From contig NZ_ANNG01000030.1 of the NCBI RefSeq assembly GCF_000466685.1, positions 19,678 through 83,677 on the forward strand: a DNA stretch of 64,000 nucleotides, written 5' to 3'. The stretch is from Campylobacter concisus UNSWCS (lineage in GTDB: Bacteria > Campylobacterota > Campylobacteria > Campylobacterales > Campylobacteraceae). Below, in pieces: positions 42,753 to 52,703 of the stretch. The notes below the pieces were generated by a model. It was not told the origin of the DNA. It ran no database searches and saw only the letters and a list, made by a program, of their open reading frames with translations. The position numbers and the translations under genes are program-made. Positions within the stretch are counted from its first letter, which is position 1. Every line of letters starts with the position of its first letter.

Positions 42753-44585
42753 ATGAATTCCAGAAAATCAAAAATAACCATACTTTTTTTATTAATTACT
42801 TTTGGAATTTCAATCTTTGTGCTTGTTATATTTTATAGAGCGAGCATCGAGCGAAAGCTTCCTAAGCTTCAAACAAGCGACGTAAATACCGCGATCCGCG
42901 GCAACATCGTCACAAAAGATGGCTTTAGCATCTCATCAAGCCAAAAACTCTACAAAGTAATGCTTGACACCAGAAATATCGACCCAAACAAAAAAGAGAT
43001 GTTTATCAAGCTCTACTCGCTTTACAGCGGTGACGATCCAAACAAAGTAAGAAAGATCATAAACGGCACAAAAGGTCTTGTCACGCTCTCTTACAGCATC
43101 GATGCAAAGGGCGCTACTTATCTTCAGGAGCTCTCTAGAAAGCTAAACCGTAAGGGCATTTTGATCTCATATCTTGACCCAAAAACAGGCCTTGCCTCAT
43201 TTCAAGGTATGCGCGTAATGGAGAGCGGTCAAAACCGCAAATTTATGTCAAAAGACGCCCTAACGCCAGCTATCGGCTATGTGAGCAAAACAGAGAGCGA
43301 CGCACTTACCAAAAGCAAAGGCGTAAAAGGGCTTGAGAGATACTACGAGGACTACCTAGCTCCGATACAAAACGCCAAAATCCTTGGCCCACGCGATATT
43401 GGCAACAATATAATCTTAACTAGCGATTCAAATTTAGCAACGAGGGTTGATGGCTACAACGCAGTGCTCTCTATACCGCTTAAATTTCAGACCAAACTAG
43501 AGCAAATCTTAGATGAAAAGCGCGAATTTCTAGATGCAAAAGAGCTAATCATCTGCATAATGAATAGCAAAAATGGAGAAATTCTAGCCCTAGCTTCTAG
43601 CTCAAGGTATGATCCCTCAAACATAAGAAAGCAAGATTACAGCGCGCTAAATTCAAGCGCAAGCGAGTATGCATACGAGGTTGGATCGGTTTTTAAGCCA
43701 TTTATCTTCTCCATACTACTTCAAGAAAAAAAGGTAAATCCTTTTGAGCTTGTAAATACCTACAACGGACGCTATCAACTAGGCAAAAGGATCATCAAGG
43801 ATACCCACCCAGAGCCTTTTATGAGTGCTGAAGACATTATCGTGCACAGCTCAAACATCGGTATGATCCAGCTAGTAGATAGACTAAATGGCCCACAAAT
43901 TTATCAAGGGCTTTTAAATTTTGGCTTTTCAAGAAAAACTGGCATCGACCTGCCATACGAGCAAGTGGGTATGATGCCAACGGTTACAAAGCTAAACTCA
44001 TCTACCTATAAAGCGACAGTTAGCTACGGATACGGCCTTCAAGCGACATTTATGCAGCTTTTGAAAGCTTATAACACCTTTAACAACAAAGGCATCGAGG
44101 TCACGCCGCACATGGTGGCATATCTTGAGCGAAATGGCAAGCGCTACGATCTGCCAAAAGTAGAGCCAGCACAGGTCATTTCGCAAGAGACCGCAAAGAT
44201 AATGAAGAGAATTTTGATAAAAACGGTTGAAAAAGGTACTGGCTTAAAGGCATTTACGCCAGGTCTTGAGATAGGCGGAAAAACTGGCACCGCACACATC
44301 GCTTCTGGCAAAGGCGGATATAGCAACACCTATAACGGCTCGTTTTTTGGCTTCGTAAATGACACAAGAGGCAACAGCTACACCATAGGCGTTTTAGCAA
44401 GAGATCCTAAAAAGCCTTACTACTACTTTGGTGCGCAAAGTGCATTGCCGACGTTTAAAAAGGCCGTTGATCTAATGGTTGAAGATGGTTATTTGTTTCC
44501 AGATCCTAATGTCATAGCTGAGTTTGAAGCTAAAAAAGATAAGCTTAAAAACGATAAAGCAAAGCAAAAACCAGCGTTAGACTAA
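42753..44585 (+). CDS. pbpB: Septal penicillin-binding protein 2/3 (FtsI-like)
   Basis: A 610-aa class B penicillin-binding protein, a DD-transpeptidase that crosslinks septal peptidoglycan. It has an N-terminal membrane anchor (residues 8-28), a pedestal domain starting at RGNIVTKDG, and a transpeptidase domain with SVFK (active-site Ser in VGSVFKPF, about residue 310), SSN in VHSSNIGM and KTGTA in GGKTGTAH. It lies downstream of fliE, as in C. jejuni where it is called pbpB. No clear ribosome binding site is visible, so it may be translated by coupling with fliE. Confidence 0.92.
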   Translation: MNSRKSKITILFLLITFGISIFVLVIFYRASIERKLPKLQTSDVNTAIRGNIVTKDGFSISSSQKLYKVMLDTRNIDPNKKEMFIKLYSLYSGDDPNKVRKIINGTKGLVTLSYSIDAKGATYLQELSRKLNRKGILISYLDPKTGLASFQGMRVMESGQNRKFMSKDALTPAIGYVSKTESDALTKSKGVKGLERYYEDYLAPIQNAKILGPRDIGNNIILTSDSNLATRVDGYNAVLSIPLKFQTKLEQILDEKREFLDAKELIICIMNSKNGEILALASSSRYDPSNIRKQDYSALNSSASEYAYEVGSVFKPFIFSILLQEKKVNPFELVNTYNGRYQLGKRIIKDTHPEPFMSAEDIIVHSSNIGMIQLVDRLNGPQIYQGLLNFGFSRKTGIDLPYEQVGMMPTVTKLNSSTYKATVSYGYGLQATFMQLLKAYNTFNNKGIEVTPHMVAYLERNGKRYDLPKVEPAQVISQETAKIMKRILIKTVEKGTGLKAFTPGLEIGGKTGTAHIASGKGGYSNTYNGSFFGFVNDTRGNSYTIGVLARDPKKPYYYFGAQSALPTFKKAVDLMVEDGYLFPDPNVIAEFEAKKDKLKNDKAKQKPALD

Positions 44586-44643
44586 ATTTAACTTCTAAGG
44601 TACAAATATTAAATTTCAAATTTAGGGTTTAAAGTAGAAATTT

Positions 44644-44668
44644 GGATCTAGGCAAGTGGCCTAAATCC
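44644..44668. terminator. Hairpin between convergent genes
   Basis: GGAT-C-TAGGC and GCCTA-A-ATCC form a 9-bp stem with one internal mismatch and a 5-nt loop (AAGTG). It is close to the stop of the minus-strand gene and may end both transcripts; U-tracts are poor. Confidence 0.5.
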
Positions 44669-44673
44669 AGAAT

Positions 44674-45135
44674 TTATGCAAGTCCAAGTTCATTTAAGAC
44701 AGAGCTTAAATTTACAGAATTATTTGTATTTTTGCCAAGGCTATTTTGCTTCTCAAGCAGTGTTTGGCTAGTAAGTGCCATGTTTAGCTCTTTGCGGTAG
44801 TCACTTAAAATTTTATCCATTATTTTAAGTAACTCATTTTTTTGATCCTGCGTTTTGGTCGGATCATTTATGCTTAAAAGCTCAGTTAGCTCCTCTTTTT
44901 TCTGAGCTATTTTCTCTTCTATCTTGTTTGAATTTAGCTCATTTATAAAGCCAGCAGCGCCAATTTCTGTAAGCCTTTTCTTAAACTGTTCAAGCTTATC
45001 TGAAACCTTTGCCTCGCTTGTGATCTTATCAAGCGTTAGACTTAAAATTTCATCAAAACTATTTTTTTTATCTTTAGCTTTGCTAGAGCCTGACTGCAAC
45101 AAATAATCGATAATATCGTTATTTTGAACCTTCAT
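44674..45135 (-). CDS. Unknown protein driven by a sigma-54 promoter, probably flagellar
   Basis: A 153-aa soluble, highly charged, mostly helical protein with coiled-coil-prone stretches (about residues 35-115) and no family I recognise. There is no signal peptide; the N-terminus is polar, as in proteins exported by the flagellar type III system or their chaperones. AAGGAG lies upstream. Its own promoter is sigma-54 type, so it should be expressed with rod and hook genes. It faces the flgBC-fliE-pbpB block convergently. FlgN-, FliK- or hook-cap-related roles are possible, but no sequence motif proves this. Confidence 0.6.
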   Translation of the reverse strand: MKVQNNDIIDYLLQSGSSKAKDKKNSFDEILSLTLDKITSEAKVSDKLEQFKKRLTEIGAAGFINELNSNKIEEKIAQKKEELTELLSINDPTKTQDQKNELLKIMDKILSDYRKELNMALTSQTLLEKQNSLGKNTNNSVNLSSVLNELGLA

Positions 45136-45167
45136 ACATCTCCTTTTAAATTTGAGATGCTTTTTAT

Positions 45168-45185
45168 AAGCAAGATTTATTCCTA
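45168..45185 (-). promoter_or_regulatory. Sigma-54 promoter of the unknown gene at 44674-45135
   Basis: On the minus strand TAGGAATAAATCTTGCTT has GG and GC 10 bp apart, and continues TTGCTTATAAA, the same letters as after the -12 box of flgB. It overlaps the hemH stop codon and is about 33 nt before the ATG. Confidence 0.75.
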
Positions 45186-46136
45186 AAGGCTAAATTCTCT
45201 AGCGTTTTTTGACTTTTCTAGGACAAAACTAGCAAATTCATCACTAAAATTTGGACACTGAACGACTTTGTAAAAGCTAAAATTTAGCTCTTTAGCAAGC
45301 TTGGCATACTCGATAACTAGCTCAAAAATGGTCTCAGAGTTGTCTATACAAAAAGAGAGTGGATAGATAAGCGCTTTTTTATTTTCGCACTTTGCCAAAG
45401 CCTCGTTTAGTGATGGCTCTAGCCATTTAACTGGACCAAGACGTGACTGATAAGCAAGGCTCACATCTTTAAAATTTAGCCCCTGCTCTTTTAGCATTTT
45501 GCCTAAAATTTGCACATGTTCGTTTATGTGTTTTTCGTAGATATCGCCCTTTTCTATGATCTTGCGAGGCAAAGAGTGGGCTGAAAAGATGAGGCTAATA
45601 TCGCTTATATCGGTATCTTTTACCGCTCCCTGGATATGAGAGACAATGATCTTATTGTAAGCGTCATCATCATAAAATGGCTCGCAAAGTGAAATTTTAG
45701 CTTTTAGATCAAGCTCCTCTTTTGCCTTTTTAAAATCAGCTAGGCTCGAGATTATCGTAGTTTGTGAGTGATGAGGGTAGAGTGGCAAAAGCACTATCTC
45801 ATCAAATTTTTCATACTTTTTAAGTACATCTTTTACAAATGGCGAAGTGTAATTCATCGCAAAATCAACCGCGTCAAATTCGCTTTTAAGGCTTGAAATT
45901 TTCTCACAAAGCTTAGCTGTAAGCTCGCAAAGTGGCGACTTTCCGCCTATTTGCTCGTAGTTGTGCTTCGCAGTTTTTAGCCTGCCTTTTGTGATCATAA
46001 AAGCTACAAATTTTCTTAAAAATTTATTTTTTATACCCAAAATATATGGGTCATTAAACATATTTGTTAAGAAAATTTCGACATCATCTAGGCTGTTTGC
46101 ACCGCCCATATTTAAAAGCAAAAGAGCTTTTTTCAT
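45183..46136 (-). CDS. hemH: Ferrochelatase
   Basis: Inserts ferrous iron into protoporphyrin IX, the last step of haem synthesis, at the inner membrane. The 317-aa protein begins KKALLLLNMGGAN, the usual start, and has the catalytic histidine in LIFSAHSLP (about residue 190) and the glutamate in the C-terminal PLSFCIDNSETIFEL segment. I start it at the ATG at 46136; an in-frame TTG directly before it is less likely. Stop and start overlap by 1 base with the upstream oxidoreductase gene (TGATG). Confidence 0.93.
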   Translation of the reverse strand: MKKALLLLNMGGANSLDDVEIFLTNMFNDPYILGIKNKFLRKFVAFMITKGRLKTAKHNYEQIGGKSPLCELTAKLCEKISSLKSEFDAVDFAMNYTSPFVKDVLKKYEKFDEIVLLPLYPHHSQTTIISSLADFKKAKEELDLKAKISLCEPFYDDDAYNKIIVSHIQGAVKDTDISDISLIFSAHSLPRKIIEKGDIYEKHINEHVQILGKMLKEQGLNFKDVSLAYQSRLGPVKWLEPSLNEALAKCENKKALIYPLSFCIDNSETIFELVIEYAKLAKELNFSFYKVVQCPNFSDEFASFVLEKSKNAREFSL

Positions 46137-47011
46137 CAAAATAGTTCTCTTATTTTTATCGCGTCATCGATGTTTGAAAGCTCACCACTCTCGCCACTTT
46201 GGCAAAGATCGTAAAAGGCCTCGTATTGCGCTTTTAGCTCGCTATTGTTTGTATCTATCTTTAAATTCATCTGTCCATTTTCGCTCACTTGATGAAGCTT
46301 GTGATCGATGAGATCGCCAAAATAGACGCCATTTTTCGCATTTACCTCTATCTTAAAGCGCTCTAGTGAGCCACAAAATGAGTTAGTGATATGCACTAAA
46401 ATTTGATTTTTACTTTTAAAGCTTATCGCCACGTTATCGGCACTTTTGGCATTTGTCTTGTTTGTTTGAGTGTAGTAAAAGTCGCTGACTTCAGAATTTA
46501 TGATATTTTTTGCTAGGTCGATGTCGGAAACTGAGAGCTCATTTATGATATTTCCGTCGCAAAGTGGCTTAAAATGAGCGATAGAAATGCTATAAATTTC
46601 CTCTTCTTTTAAAAGTGCCTTTTTAAGCGACAAGATAGTTGGATTAAAACGCTCAGAAATTCCCGTGCAAACCCTAGTTTTGTTAGTTTTGGCGGCATAT
46701 TTTATCTCTTTAAGATCAGCTATACTTTTAAAAACTGGGCGTGAAATGAGGATATTTTGACAATATTTTGCGCACTGGCAAAAGGCCTCCACCATCTCCT
46801 CTCTTGGCGAGCAAAGCACGACTGCTTGAGGCTGGGCAACCTCTATAAATTCTTTAAAATCAGTATAAAAATCAGCTCTGCAAAACTCATCAACATTGTC
46901 TTTGTCAAAAATGCCACAAATTTCAAACTCGTTTGAGCGTCTAAGCTCTAAATAATGTTTTTTACCTGTGCTGCAATAGCCGATAATGCCGATTTTTAGC
47001 TTCACATTCAC
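46136..47011 (-). CDS. Gfo/Idh/MocA-family oxidoreductase
   Basis: A 291-aa cytoplasmic NAD(P)-dependent dehydrogenase-like protein. The Rossmann start IGIIGYCSTGKKHYLELR (residues 7-24) is followed by VVLCSPREEMVEA and the variant EISRPVF-like segment ILISRPVFKS, where typical members have the catalytic EKP motif; here that motif is not conserved. Substrates in the family range from sugars to biliverdin. It is the first gene of an operon with hemH, an order also known to me from C. jejuni. A link to tetrapyrrole chemistry is speculation. Confidence 0.72.
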   Translation of the reverse strand: MNVKLKIGIIGYCSTGKKHYLELRRSNEFEICGIFDKDNVDEFCRADFYTDFKEFIEVAQPQAVVLCSPREEMVEAFCQCAKYCQNILISRPVFKSIADLKEIKYAAKTNKTRVCTGISERFNPTILSLKKALLKEEEIYSISIAHFKPLCDGNIINELSVSDIDLAKNIINSEVSDFYYTQTNKTNAKSADNVAISFKSKNQILVHITNSFCGSLERFKIEVNAKNGVYFGDLIDHKLHQVSENGQMNLKIDTNNSELKAQYEAFYDLCQSGESGELSNIDDAIKIRELF

Positions 47012-47130
47012 CCTTTAAAACTTTAGAAATTTTTAATTATTTTATTTACAAATCGCTTTTAAATAGATAAAACAAGAGATAGTTTTCAAAATATCACTAT
47101 TTTTTCTCTTTTTAGAATTTCGCAAACGAA

Positions 47131-47144
47131 TTTTGGCTAAAATC
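47131..47144 (+). promoter_or_regulatory. Extended -10 promoter for alaS
   Basis: Exact TTTTGGCTAAAATC word with -10 TAAAAT at 47138-47143, 32 nt before the ATG; the ribosome binding site is GAGGA. Confidence 0.65.
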
Positions 47145-47175
47145 AAGCAAAATTTTAAAACTAACGAGGATAAAA

Positions 47176-49734
47176 ATGCAAAATTTAGATATAAGAAAGG
47201 CATATCTTGATTTTTTTAAATCAAAAGGTCACGAAGTCATAGCTTCTGCGCCACTCGTGCCAAACGATGCAACACTGCTTTTTACAAATGCTGGCATGGT
47301 GCCATTTAAGAGCATTTTCACAGGCGAAGTGCCACGCCCAACACCACCTATCCGCACTAGCTGTCAGACCTGCATAAGAGCTGGAGGTAAGCACAATGAC
47401 CTTGATAACGTCGGTTACACAGCGCGCCACCACACATTTTTTGAGATGCTTGGCAACTTTAGCTTTGGCGAATACTTCAAAAAAGAGGCGATCGCTTACG
47501 CTTGGGAATTTGTCACAGAGGTGCTAAAACTACCAAAAGATAAGCTTTATGTAACCGTTCATGAAAGCGACGATGAGGCCTTTGAAATTTGGAGTACTCA
47601 CATCGCAAAAGAGAGAATTTACCGCTTTGGCGACCATGATAACTTCTGGCAAATGGGCGATACTGGACCATGCGGCCCTTGCAGTGAAATTTTTTACGAT
47701 CAAGGGGCTGAACACTTTAACACGCCTGAAGACTACATGGGTGGCGATGGAGATAGGTTTTTAGAGATCTGGAACCTTGTTTTCATGCAGTATGAAAGAA
47801 GCGCGGATGGCAAACTAAGCCCACTGCCAAAGCCAAGCATCGATACTGGCATGGGACTTGAGCGCGTTACAGCTATCTTGCAAGGTAAATTTAGCAACTA
47901 CGACAGCACACTTTTTATGCCGCTTATCAATGAAGTAGCAAAGCTTTGCGGCAAGCCATACGTCTATGAAAGTGGCGCTAGCTACCGCGTCATAAGCGAT
48001 CACATCCGCTCAGTTACATTCTTACTAGCTCAAGGCACGACATTTGACAAAGAAGGTCGTGGCTACGTGCTTCGCCGTATCTTACGCCGTGCGATCCGCC
48101 ATGGATACTTGCTAGGCATAAAAGAGCCATTTATGTATAAGCTTGTCGATAAAGTTTGCGAGCTTATGGGCGGACACTACACCTATCTAAACGATAAAAA
48201 AGCGGCTGTAAAAGAGCAGATCAAACTTGAAGAAGAGAGATTTTTAGCGACTATCGCAAGCGGACTTGAACTATTTGAGAGTGAGCTAAAAAATACAAAA
48301 GAAATTTTTAGCGGAGAGGCTGCGTTTAAGCTCTATGATACATTTGGCTTTCCACTTGATCTAACGGCTGATATGCTTAGAGAAAAGGGCTTAAAGGTCG
48401 ATGAGGCAAGATTTGATGAGCTTATGAGCGAGCAAAAAGCACGTGCAAAAGCTGCTTGGAAAGGCAGTGGCGACAAGAGTGCGAAGGGCGATTTTAAAGA
48501 GCTACTTGAGAAATTTGGCGAGAATAAATTTATAGGCTACGAAGAGCTTAAGAGTAAAAGTAAAATTCTAGCCTTGCTTGATGAGGAATTTAAAAATATA
48601 GATAGCCTAGATGCTGGCAAAGAGGGCTGGGTGATGTTTGATGTCACTCCATTTTACGCTCAAAGTGGCGGTCAGTGCGGCGATAGCGGCAAGATAGCAG
48701 GCAAAGCAAATGTGCTTGATACGCAAAAATTTCACGGGCTAAATTTATCTTTAGTAAAAACTAGCGCGGCACTAAAAGTTGGCGACGAAGTAGAGCTTGA
48801 AGTGGGCAGTGACAGAGCGGAGACTGCGCGTCATCACAGTGCTACACACTTGCTTCACGCAGCCCTTAGAAGCGTGCTTGGCACACACATCGCTCAAGCT
48901 GGTTCAAACGTCGAGGCAGATAGGCTAAGGTTTGACTTCTCTCATCCAAAGGCGCTTACTAGCGAAGAAATTTCAAGGGTTGAGAACCTTGTAAATGAGT
49001 GGATCTTAGACGGTGCAAATGCAAAAACGCAGGTTATGGAGCTTGAAGAGGCTAAAAAAAGCGGAGCGATCGCACTATTTAACGAAAAATATGCCGACAA
49101 GGTAAGAGTCGTGAGCTTTGGTGACGTCAGTAAAGAGCTTTGCGGCGGCACACACGTGAAAAATATAGATGAGATCGGATCGTTTTTCATCACAAAAGAG
49201 AGTGGCGTAAGTGCTGGTGTTAGGCGTATAGAAGCTGTTTGCTCAAGGGCTGCGCTAAATTTAGCAAGGTCATTTAGAGCTGAGCTTGAAGAGCTAAAAG
49301 ATGAGCTAAAAAGCACAGAAACACTAAATGCCGTCAAAAAGCTAAAAGGCGAGATAAAAGGCTTAAAAGATAAGTTAAAAAACGCTAAAAGCTCTGAGGA
49401 GCTAGCCTTTATAAACGTAAATGATACCAAGCTTTGTGTGGCACACATCGATGGTGGCGACATAAAAACTTTGATAGATGAGTTTAAAAATGGGCACGAA
49501 AAAGCTGCCATTTTACTGATCCAAACAGATGAAGAGGGTAAAATTTCTCTTGCAGCTGGCGTGAAAAATGCTCCTATAAAAGCTGGCGCTTGGGTTAAAT
49601 TTGCAGCGCAAATTCTAGGCGGCAATGGCGGCGGAAAAGACGACTTTGCAACAGCTGGCGGCAAAAACGCTCTAGCTATCGAAGACGCTATAAAAAGCTC
49701 ACTTGAGTATGCAAGGCAAGCTTTAGAAAAATGA
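47176..49734 (+). CDS. alaS: Alanyl-tRNA synthetase
   Basis: An 852-aa class II synthetase. The catalytic domain opens with [19 protein letters not shown] and has the class II motif [18 protein letters not shown]. The editing domain has [13 protein letters not shown] (about residue 553) and CGGTHVKN for zinc, and the C-terminal C-Ala domain ends with [17 protein letters not shown]. It charges tRNA(Ala) and clears Ser/Gly mischarging. It overlaps the following membrane-protein gene by 4 bp. Confidence 0.97.
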   Translation: MQNLDIRKAYLDFFKSKGHEVIASAPLVPNDATLLFTNAGMVPFKSIFTGEVPRPTPPIRTSCQTCIRAGGKHNDLDNVGYTARHHTFFEMLGNFSFGEYFKKEAIAYAWEFVTEVLKLPKDKLYVTVHESDDEAFEIWSTHIAKERIYRFGDHDNFWQMGDTGPCGPCSEIFYDQGAEHFNTPEDYMGGDGDRFLEIWNLVFMQYERSADGKLSPLPKPSIDTGMGLERVTAILQGKFSNYDSTLFMPLINEVAKLCGKPYVYESGASYRVISDHIRSVTFLLAQGTTFDKEGRGYVLRRILRRAIRHGYLLGIKEPFMYKLVDKVCELMGGHYTYLNDKKAAVKEQIKLEEERFLATIASGLELFESELKNTKEIFSGEAAFKLYDTFGFPLDLTADMLREKGLKVDEARFDELMSEQKARAKAAWKGSGDKSAKGDFKELLEKFGENKFIGYEELKSKSKILALLDEEFKNIDSLDAGKEGWVMFDVTPFYAQSGGQCGDSGKIAGKANVLDTQKFHGLNLSLVKTSAALKVGDEVELEVGSDRAETARHHSATHLLHAALRSVLGTHIAQAGSNVEADRLRFDFSHPKALTSEEISRVENLVNEWILDGANAKTQVMELEEAKKSGAIALFNEKYADKVRVVSFGDVSKELCGGTHVKNIDEIGSFFITKESGVSAGVRRIEAVCSRAALNLARSFRAELEELKDELKSTETLNAVKKLKGEIKGLKDKLKNAKSSEELAFINVNDTKLCVAHIDGGDIKTLIDEFKNGHEKAAILLIQTDEEGKISLAAGVKNAPIKAGAWVKFAAQILGGNGGGKDDFATAGGKNALAIEDAIKSSLEYARQALEK

Positions 49735-50228
49735 TTCATCAAGAGATCGCTTTTTTTAAATTTGATCAACTAATCATCTTCTTGCATATTAGCTTCGTAG
49801 CTCTTTTTATAGGGCTACAAGCTGGTTTAGTGCTTGCTGGAAGCTATTTTATAAAAAATAAATTTGAAGATAAAGAGCGCTATCACATCTTGCTTCACAT
49901 CATAAGACGCTTTGGACTAGCCATCTTTGCGCTAGTTCTTGTCATCGCGCTAACTAGCCTGATAATAATCTTTTACTTTGATGATGGCAAAATGCAAAAT
50001 CCGATGGCAAGTGCCATAGTAGCGACCAAATGGGCGATAGAGCTATTTTTACTCTTGAATTTAAGCTACATCTTTTATCGATACAAAAAGGCTTTAAAAA
50101 CTCTAAGATCGCACGAGATGATCGAGCTAAACGAGAGCCTAATCGTCATCATCTACTACTTCACGCCACTAAATTTACTAGCTTCGCTCGCGGCTGTCTA
50201 TCTTGGCGTGAGCTATAGGGGATTTTGA
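49731..50228 (+). CDS. Four-helix inner-membrane protein of unknown function
   Basis: A 165-aa protein with four hydrophobic segments (about 12-38, 60-82, 98-115 and 137-158). [14 protein letters not shown] in the first helix with a histidine, and a second near LLHIIRRF, recall CopD/DUF2269-like membrane proteins, where histidines may bind haem or metal. This is only a resemblance. The ATGA overlap with alaS and the 1-bp overlap with maf show it is part of the alaS-maf-pbpA operon. Confidence 0.6.
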   Translation: MIHQEIAFFKFDQLIIFLHISFVALFIGLQAGLVLAGSYFIKNKFEDKERYHILLHIIRRFGLAIFALVLVIALTSLIIIFYFDDGKMQNPMASAIVATKWAIELFLLLNLSYIFYRYKKALKTLRSHEMIELNESLIVIIYYFTPLNLLASLAAVYLGVSYRGF

Positions 50229-50770
50229 TGATCACTCTTGCTTCTAGCTCGCCAACAAGGGCAAATTTACTAAAAGATGCTGGGATAGAATTTAAACAAA
50301 TTTCTTGCAGTTTTGATGAGAGCATGATAGCAAAGAGCCTAAAACCAGAAATTTACGTCCAAAACGTCGTAAAAGCTAAAAAAGAGCAGTTTTTAAAGAC
50401 AAATGGCAAGCTTTTAAATTTACTCTTTGCAGATAGCTGCGTGGCTTGTATGGATAAAATTTTAGGCAAGGCAAAGGATGCAAACGAGGCACTTGCTATG
50501 CTAAATTTACAAAGTGGCAATGAGTGTAGCGTCTATACGGCGATGATATTTTTAGGCGAATTTGAGCTTATAAATGTAAGCAAGACTACATATAAATTTG
50601 CTAAATTTATCGAGCAAGACCTAAAAAGCTACCTAGAAAGTGGCGAGTGGCAAGGCAAAGCTGGAGCCATGACGATAGAAAATTTTAATAAAAAATACAT
50701 CATCTCCCAGCACGGCGAGACAAGCACGGCAATGGGGCTAAATTTAAAAACATTAAAGGCATTTTTATGA
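50228..50770 (+). CDS. maf: Maf-like nucleoside triphosphate pyrophosphatase
   Basis: A 180-aa housecleaning phosphatase of the Maf/HAM1 type that hydrolyses non-canonical or excess nucleotides and, when overproduced, inhibits septation. ITLASSSPTRANLLKDAG is the N-terminal signature (S-x-S-x-R), and LFADSCVACMDKILGKA takes the place of the usual ADT motif. AMTIENFNK in the C-terminal half is also a family segment. The start is the ATG at 50228 with AGGGGA upstream rather than the TTG at 50225. It overlaps pbpA by 4 bp. Confidence 0.88.
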   Translation: MITLASSSPTRANLLKDAGIEFKQISCSFDESMIAKSLKPEIYVQNVVKAKKEQFLKTNGKLLNLLFADSCVACMDKILGKAKDANEALAMLNLQSGNECSVYTAMIFLGEFELINVSKTTYKFAKFIEQDLKSYLESGEWQGKAGAMTIENFNKKYIISQHGETSTAMGLNLKTLKAFL

Positions 50771-52695
50771 AATATATCTTGGCATTTATCTTTGTAGTTG
50801 CCATCGCACTTGGTGGGGCGTTTTTATACTTTTATTCGCAGGTGAGATTTGACGCTTATACCATCATCGACTACAAGCCAAAGCTTGCGACACAAATTTT
50901 TGATAGAAACAACGAGCTCATCGCAAATATCTTTGAGGAAAATAGAATTTACGTAAAATATAACGACATCCCACCACGTGTCATCGAAGCGCTCGTGGCT
51001 ATCGAGGATACGAGCTACTTTGAGCATGGCGGTATCAACGTAGAAGCCATGGCAAGAGCTGCGATAAAGGACATCAAAGCTAGAAAGCTGGTAGAAGGCG
51101 CATCTACGCTAACTCAGCAGCTCATAAAAAACCTAGCCCTAAGCCGTGAGAAGAAATTTACAAGAAAGATAAAAGAGGTCGTGCTTGCTATGAAGCTTGA
51201 AAGCGAGCTTAGCAAAGAGGACATCATCGAAAGATACCTAAATCACGTATATTTCGGGCACGGCTACTACGGCATCAAAACAGCTGCAGAGGGGTACTTT
51301 AGAAAAGAGCTAAATGAGCTAAGCATAAAAGAGATAGCGATGCTAGTTGGCATGCCAAAAGCACCAAGCACTTATGATCCTACAAAGCACCTTGACCTCT
51401 CGCTTAGTCGCGCAAACAGGGTACTTGAGAGGATGTATAGCATCGGCTGGATAAACGAAGATGAGTACCGAAAGGGCGTGCTTGAAGAGCCAGCAGTCTT
51501 TGACGATACGCTCACACGCAACAAAGCTCCTTACGTGGTCGATGAGATCATAAAAGAGGCTTCAAAGAAATTTGACGACATAAAAACTGGCGGTTACAAG
51601 ATACAAAGCACAGTCGATCTAAACGTGCAAAAGATCGCTCAAGACGCTCTAGTCTATGGCTACAATGAAATTTTAAAAAGAGATAAAAAGGCAAATCCAG
51701 AGATGCTAAATGGCGCTATCGTCGTCACTCATCCACAAAGCGGTCAAATTTTAGCTCTAATTGGCGGTATCGACTACGCAAAAAGTAGCTACAACAGAGC
51801 GACACAAAGCAAGCGCCAGCCAGGATCTAGCTTTAAGCCATTTATCTATCAAATAGCTCTTGATAGCGGCTACTCAGTCGTCTCTCAAGTAGCTGACATC
51901 GCTAGGACGTTTGACATGGGCAATGGCAAAGAGTGGACGCCAAAGAACTATAGCGGTGGTTTTCAAGGTTACATCACGATAAAATCAGCCTTAACCCAGT
52001 CTCGCAACCTCGCAACCATAAATTTACTAAACGATCTTGGTCTTAGCTCAGTTCGCAAACAGCTTACGGATATGGGCTTTAACGACATCCCTGAAAATTT
52101 ATCAATCGCACTTGGTAGCTTTGGAATTTCGCCACTTGACTTTGCGAAATTTTACTCGATGTTTCCAAACGATGGCGAAGTGGTCGAGCCTACGCTCATT
52201 AAGCATATAGAAAATAGCTTTGGCGCGTCGATGGACTATGAGCCTCAAAAGAAGCAGGTGCTAAAACCTGAGCAGGCATTTTTGATGACTACCTTGCTTC
52301 AAAATGTCGTAAATAACGGCACTGGACGCAACGCAAAGGTAAATGGCATCCAGATCGCTGGCAAGACTGGCACGACAAACAACAATATCGATGCTTGGTT
52401 TTGCGGCTATTCGCCTGATATCGAGGCCATCATCTGGTACGGAAACGACGACAACAGCCCTATGAAAAAGGTCGAGGGTGGCGGCAGGACAGCTGCACCT
52501 GTCTTTAAGAAATTTATGGAGGGCTACATCAAGCTCTACCCTACCCTAAGACGTGCTTTTGAGCAGCCTGATGGCGTCTATAAAGGATACTACAACGGCG
52601 CTGATGAGTACTACACAAACGACTCACCGTTGCCGCAAAATACGCCAACAAATGACATCATTCAAGATCAAGAAAACGATGGATTATTATTTTAG
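50767..52695 (+). CDS. pbpA: Penicillin-binding protein 1A (bifunctional)
   Basis: A 642-aa class A PBP that polymerises and crosslinks peptidoglycan. It has one N-terminal anchor (residues 4-24), a glycosyltransferase (GT51) domain with EDTSYFEHGG carrying the catalytic glutamate and GASTLTQQLIKNL, and a transpeptidase domain with SSFK (QPGSSFKPF, about 357), SRN in TQSRNLAT and KTGTT in AGKTGTTNN. It is the last gene of the alaS operon; the following ComEA-like gene starts 8 nt later. Confidence 0.95.
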   Translation: MKYILAFIFVVAIALGGAFLYFYSQVRFDAYTIIDYKPKLATQIFDRNNELIANIFEENRIYVKYNDIPPRVIEALVAIEDTSYFEHGGINVEAMARAAIKDIKARKLVEGASTLTQQLIKNLALSREKKFTRKIKEVVLAMKLESELSKEDIIERYLNHVYFGHGYYGIKTAAEGYFRKELNELSIKEIAMLVGMPKAPSTYDPTKHLDLSLSRANRVLERMYSIGWINEDEYRKGVLEEPAVFDDTLTRNKAPYVVDEIIKEASKKFDDIKTGGYKIQSTVDLNVQKIAQDALVYGYNEILKRDKKANPEMLNGAIVVTHPQSGQILALIGGIDYAKSSYNRATQSKRQPGSSFKPFIYQIALDSGYSVVSQVADIARTFDMGNGKEWTPKNYSGGFQGYITIKSALTQSRNLATINLLNDLGLSSVRKQLTDMGFNDIPENLSIALGSFGISPLDFAKFYSMFPNDGEVVEPTLIKHIENSFGASMDYEPQKKQVLKPEQAFLMTTLLQNVVNNGTGRNAKVNGIQIAGKTGTTNNNIDAWFCGYSPDIEAIIWYGNDDNSPMKKVEGGGRTAAPVFKKFMEGYIKLYPTLRRAFEQPDGVYKGYYNGADEYYTNDSPLPQNTPTNDIIQDQENDGLLF

Positions 52696-52703
52696 GAGAT
52701 AAG

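Noticed and set aside
48942..49769. Long open frame of 275 codons antisense to the end of alaS
   Set aside because: It is the mirror of the strongly conserved AlaS C-terminal region; its product is low-complexity (Ser/Phe/Leu-rich) with no ribosome binding site.
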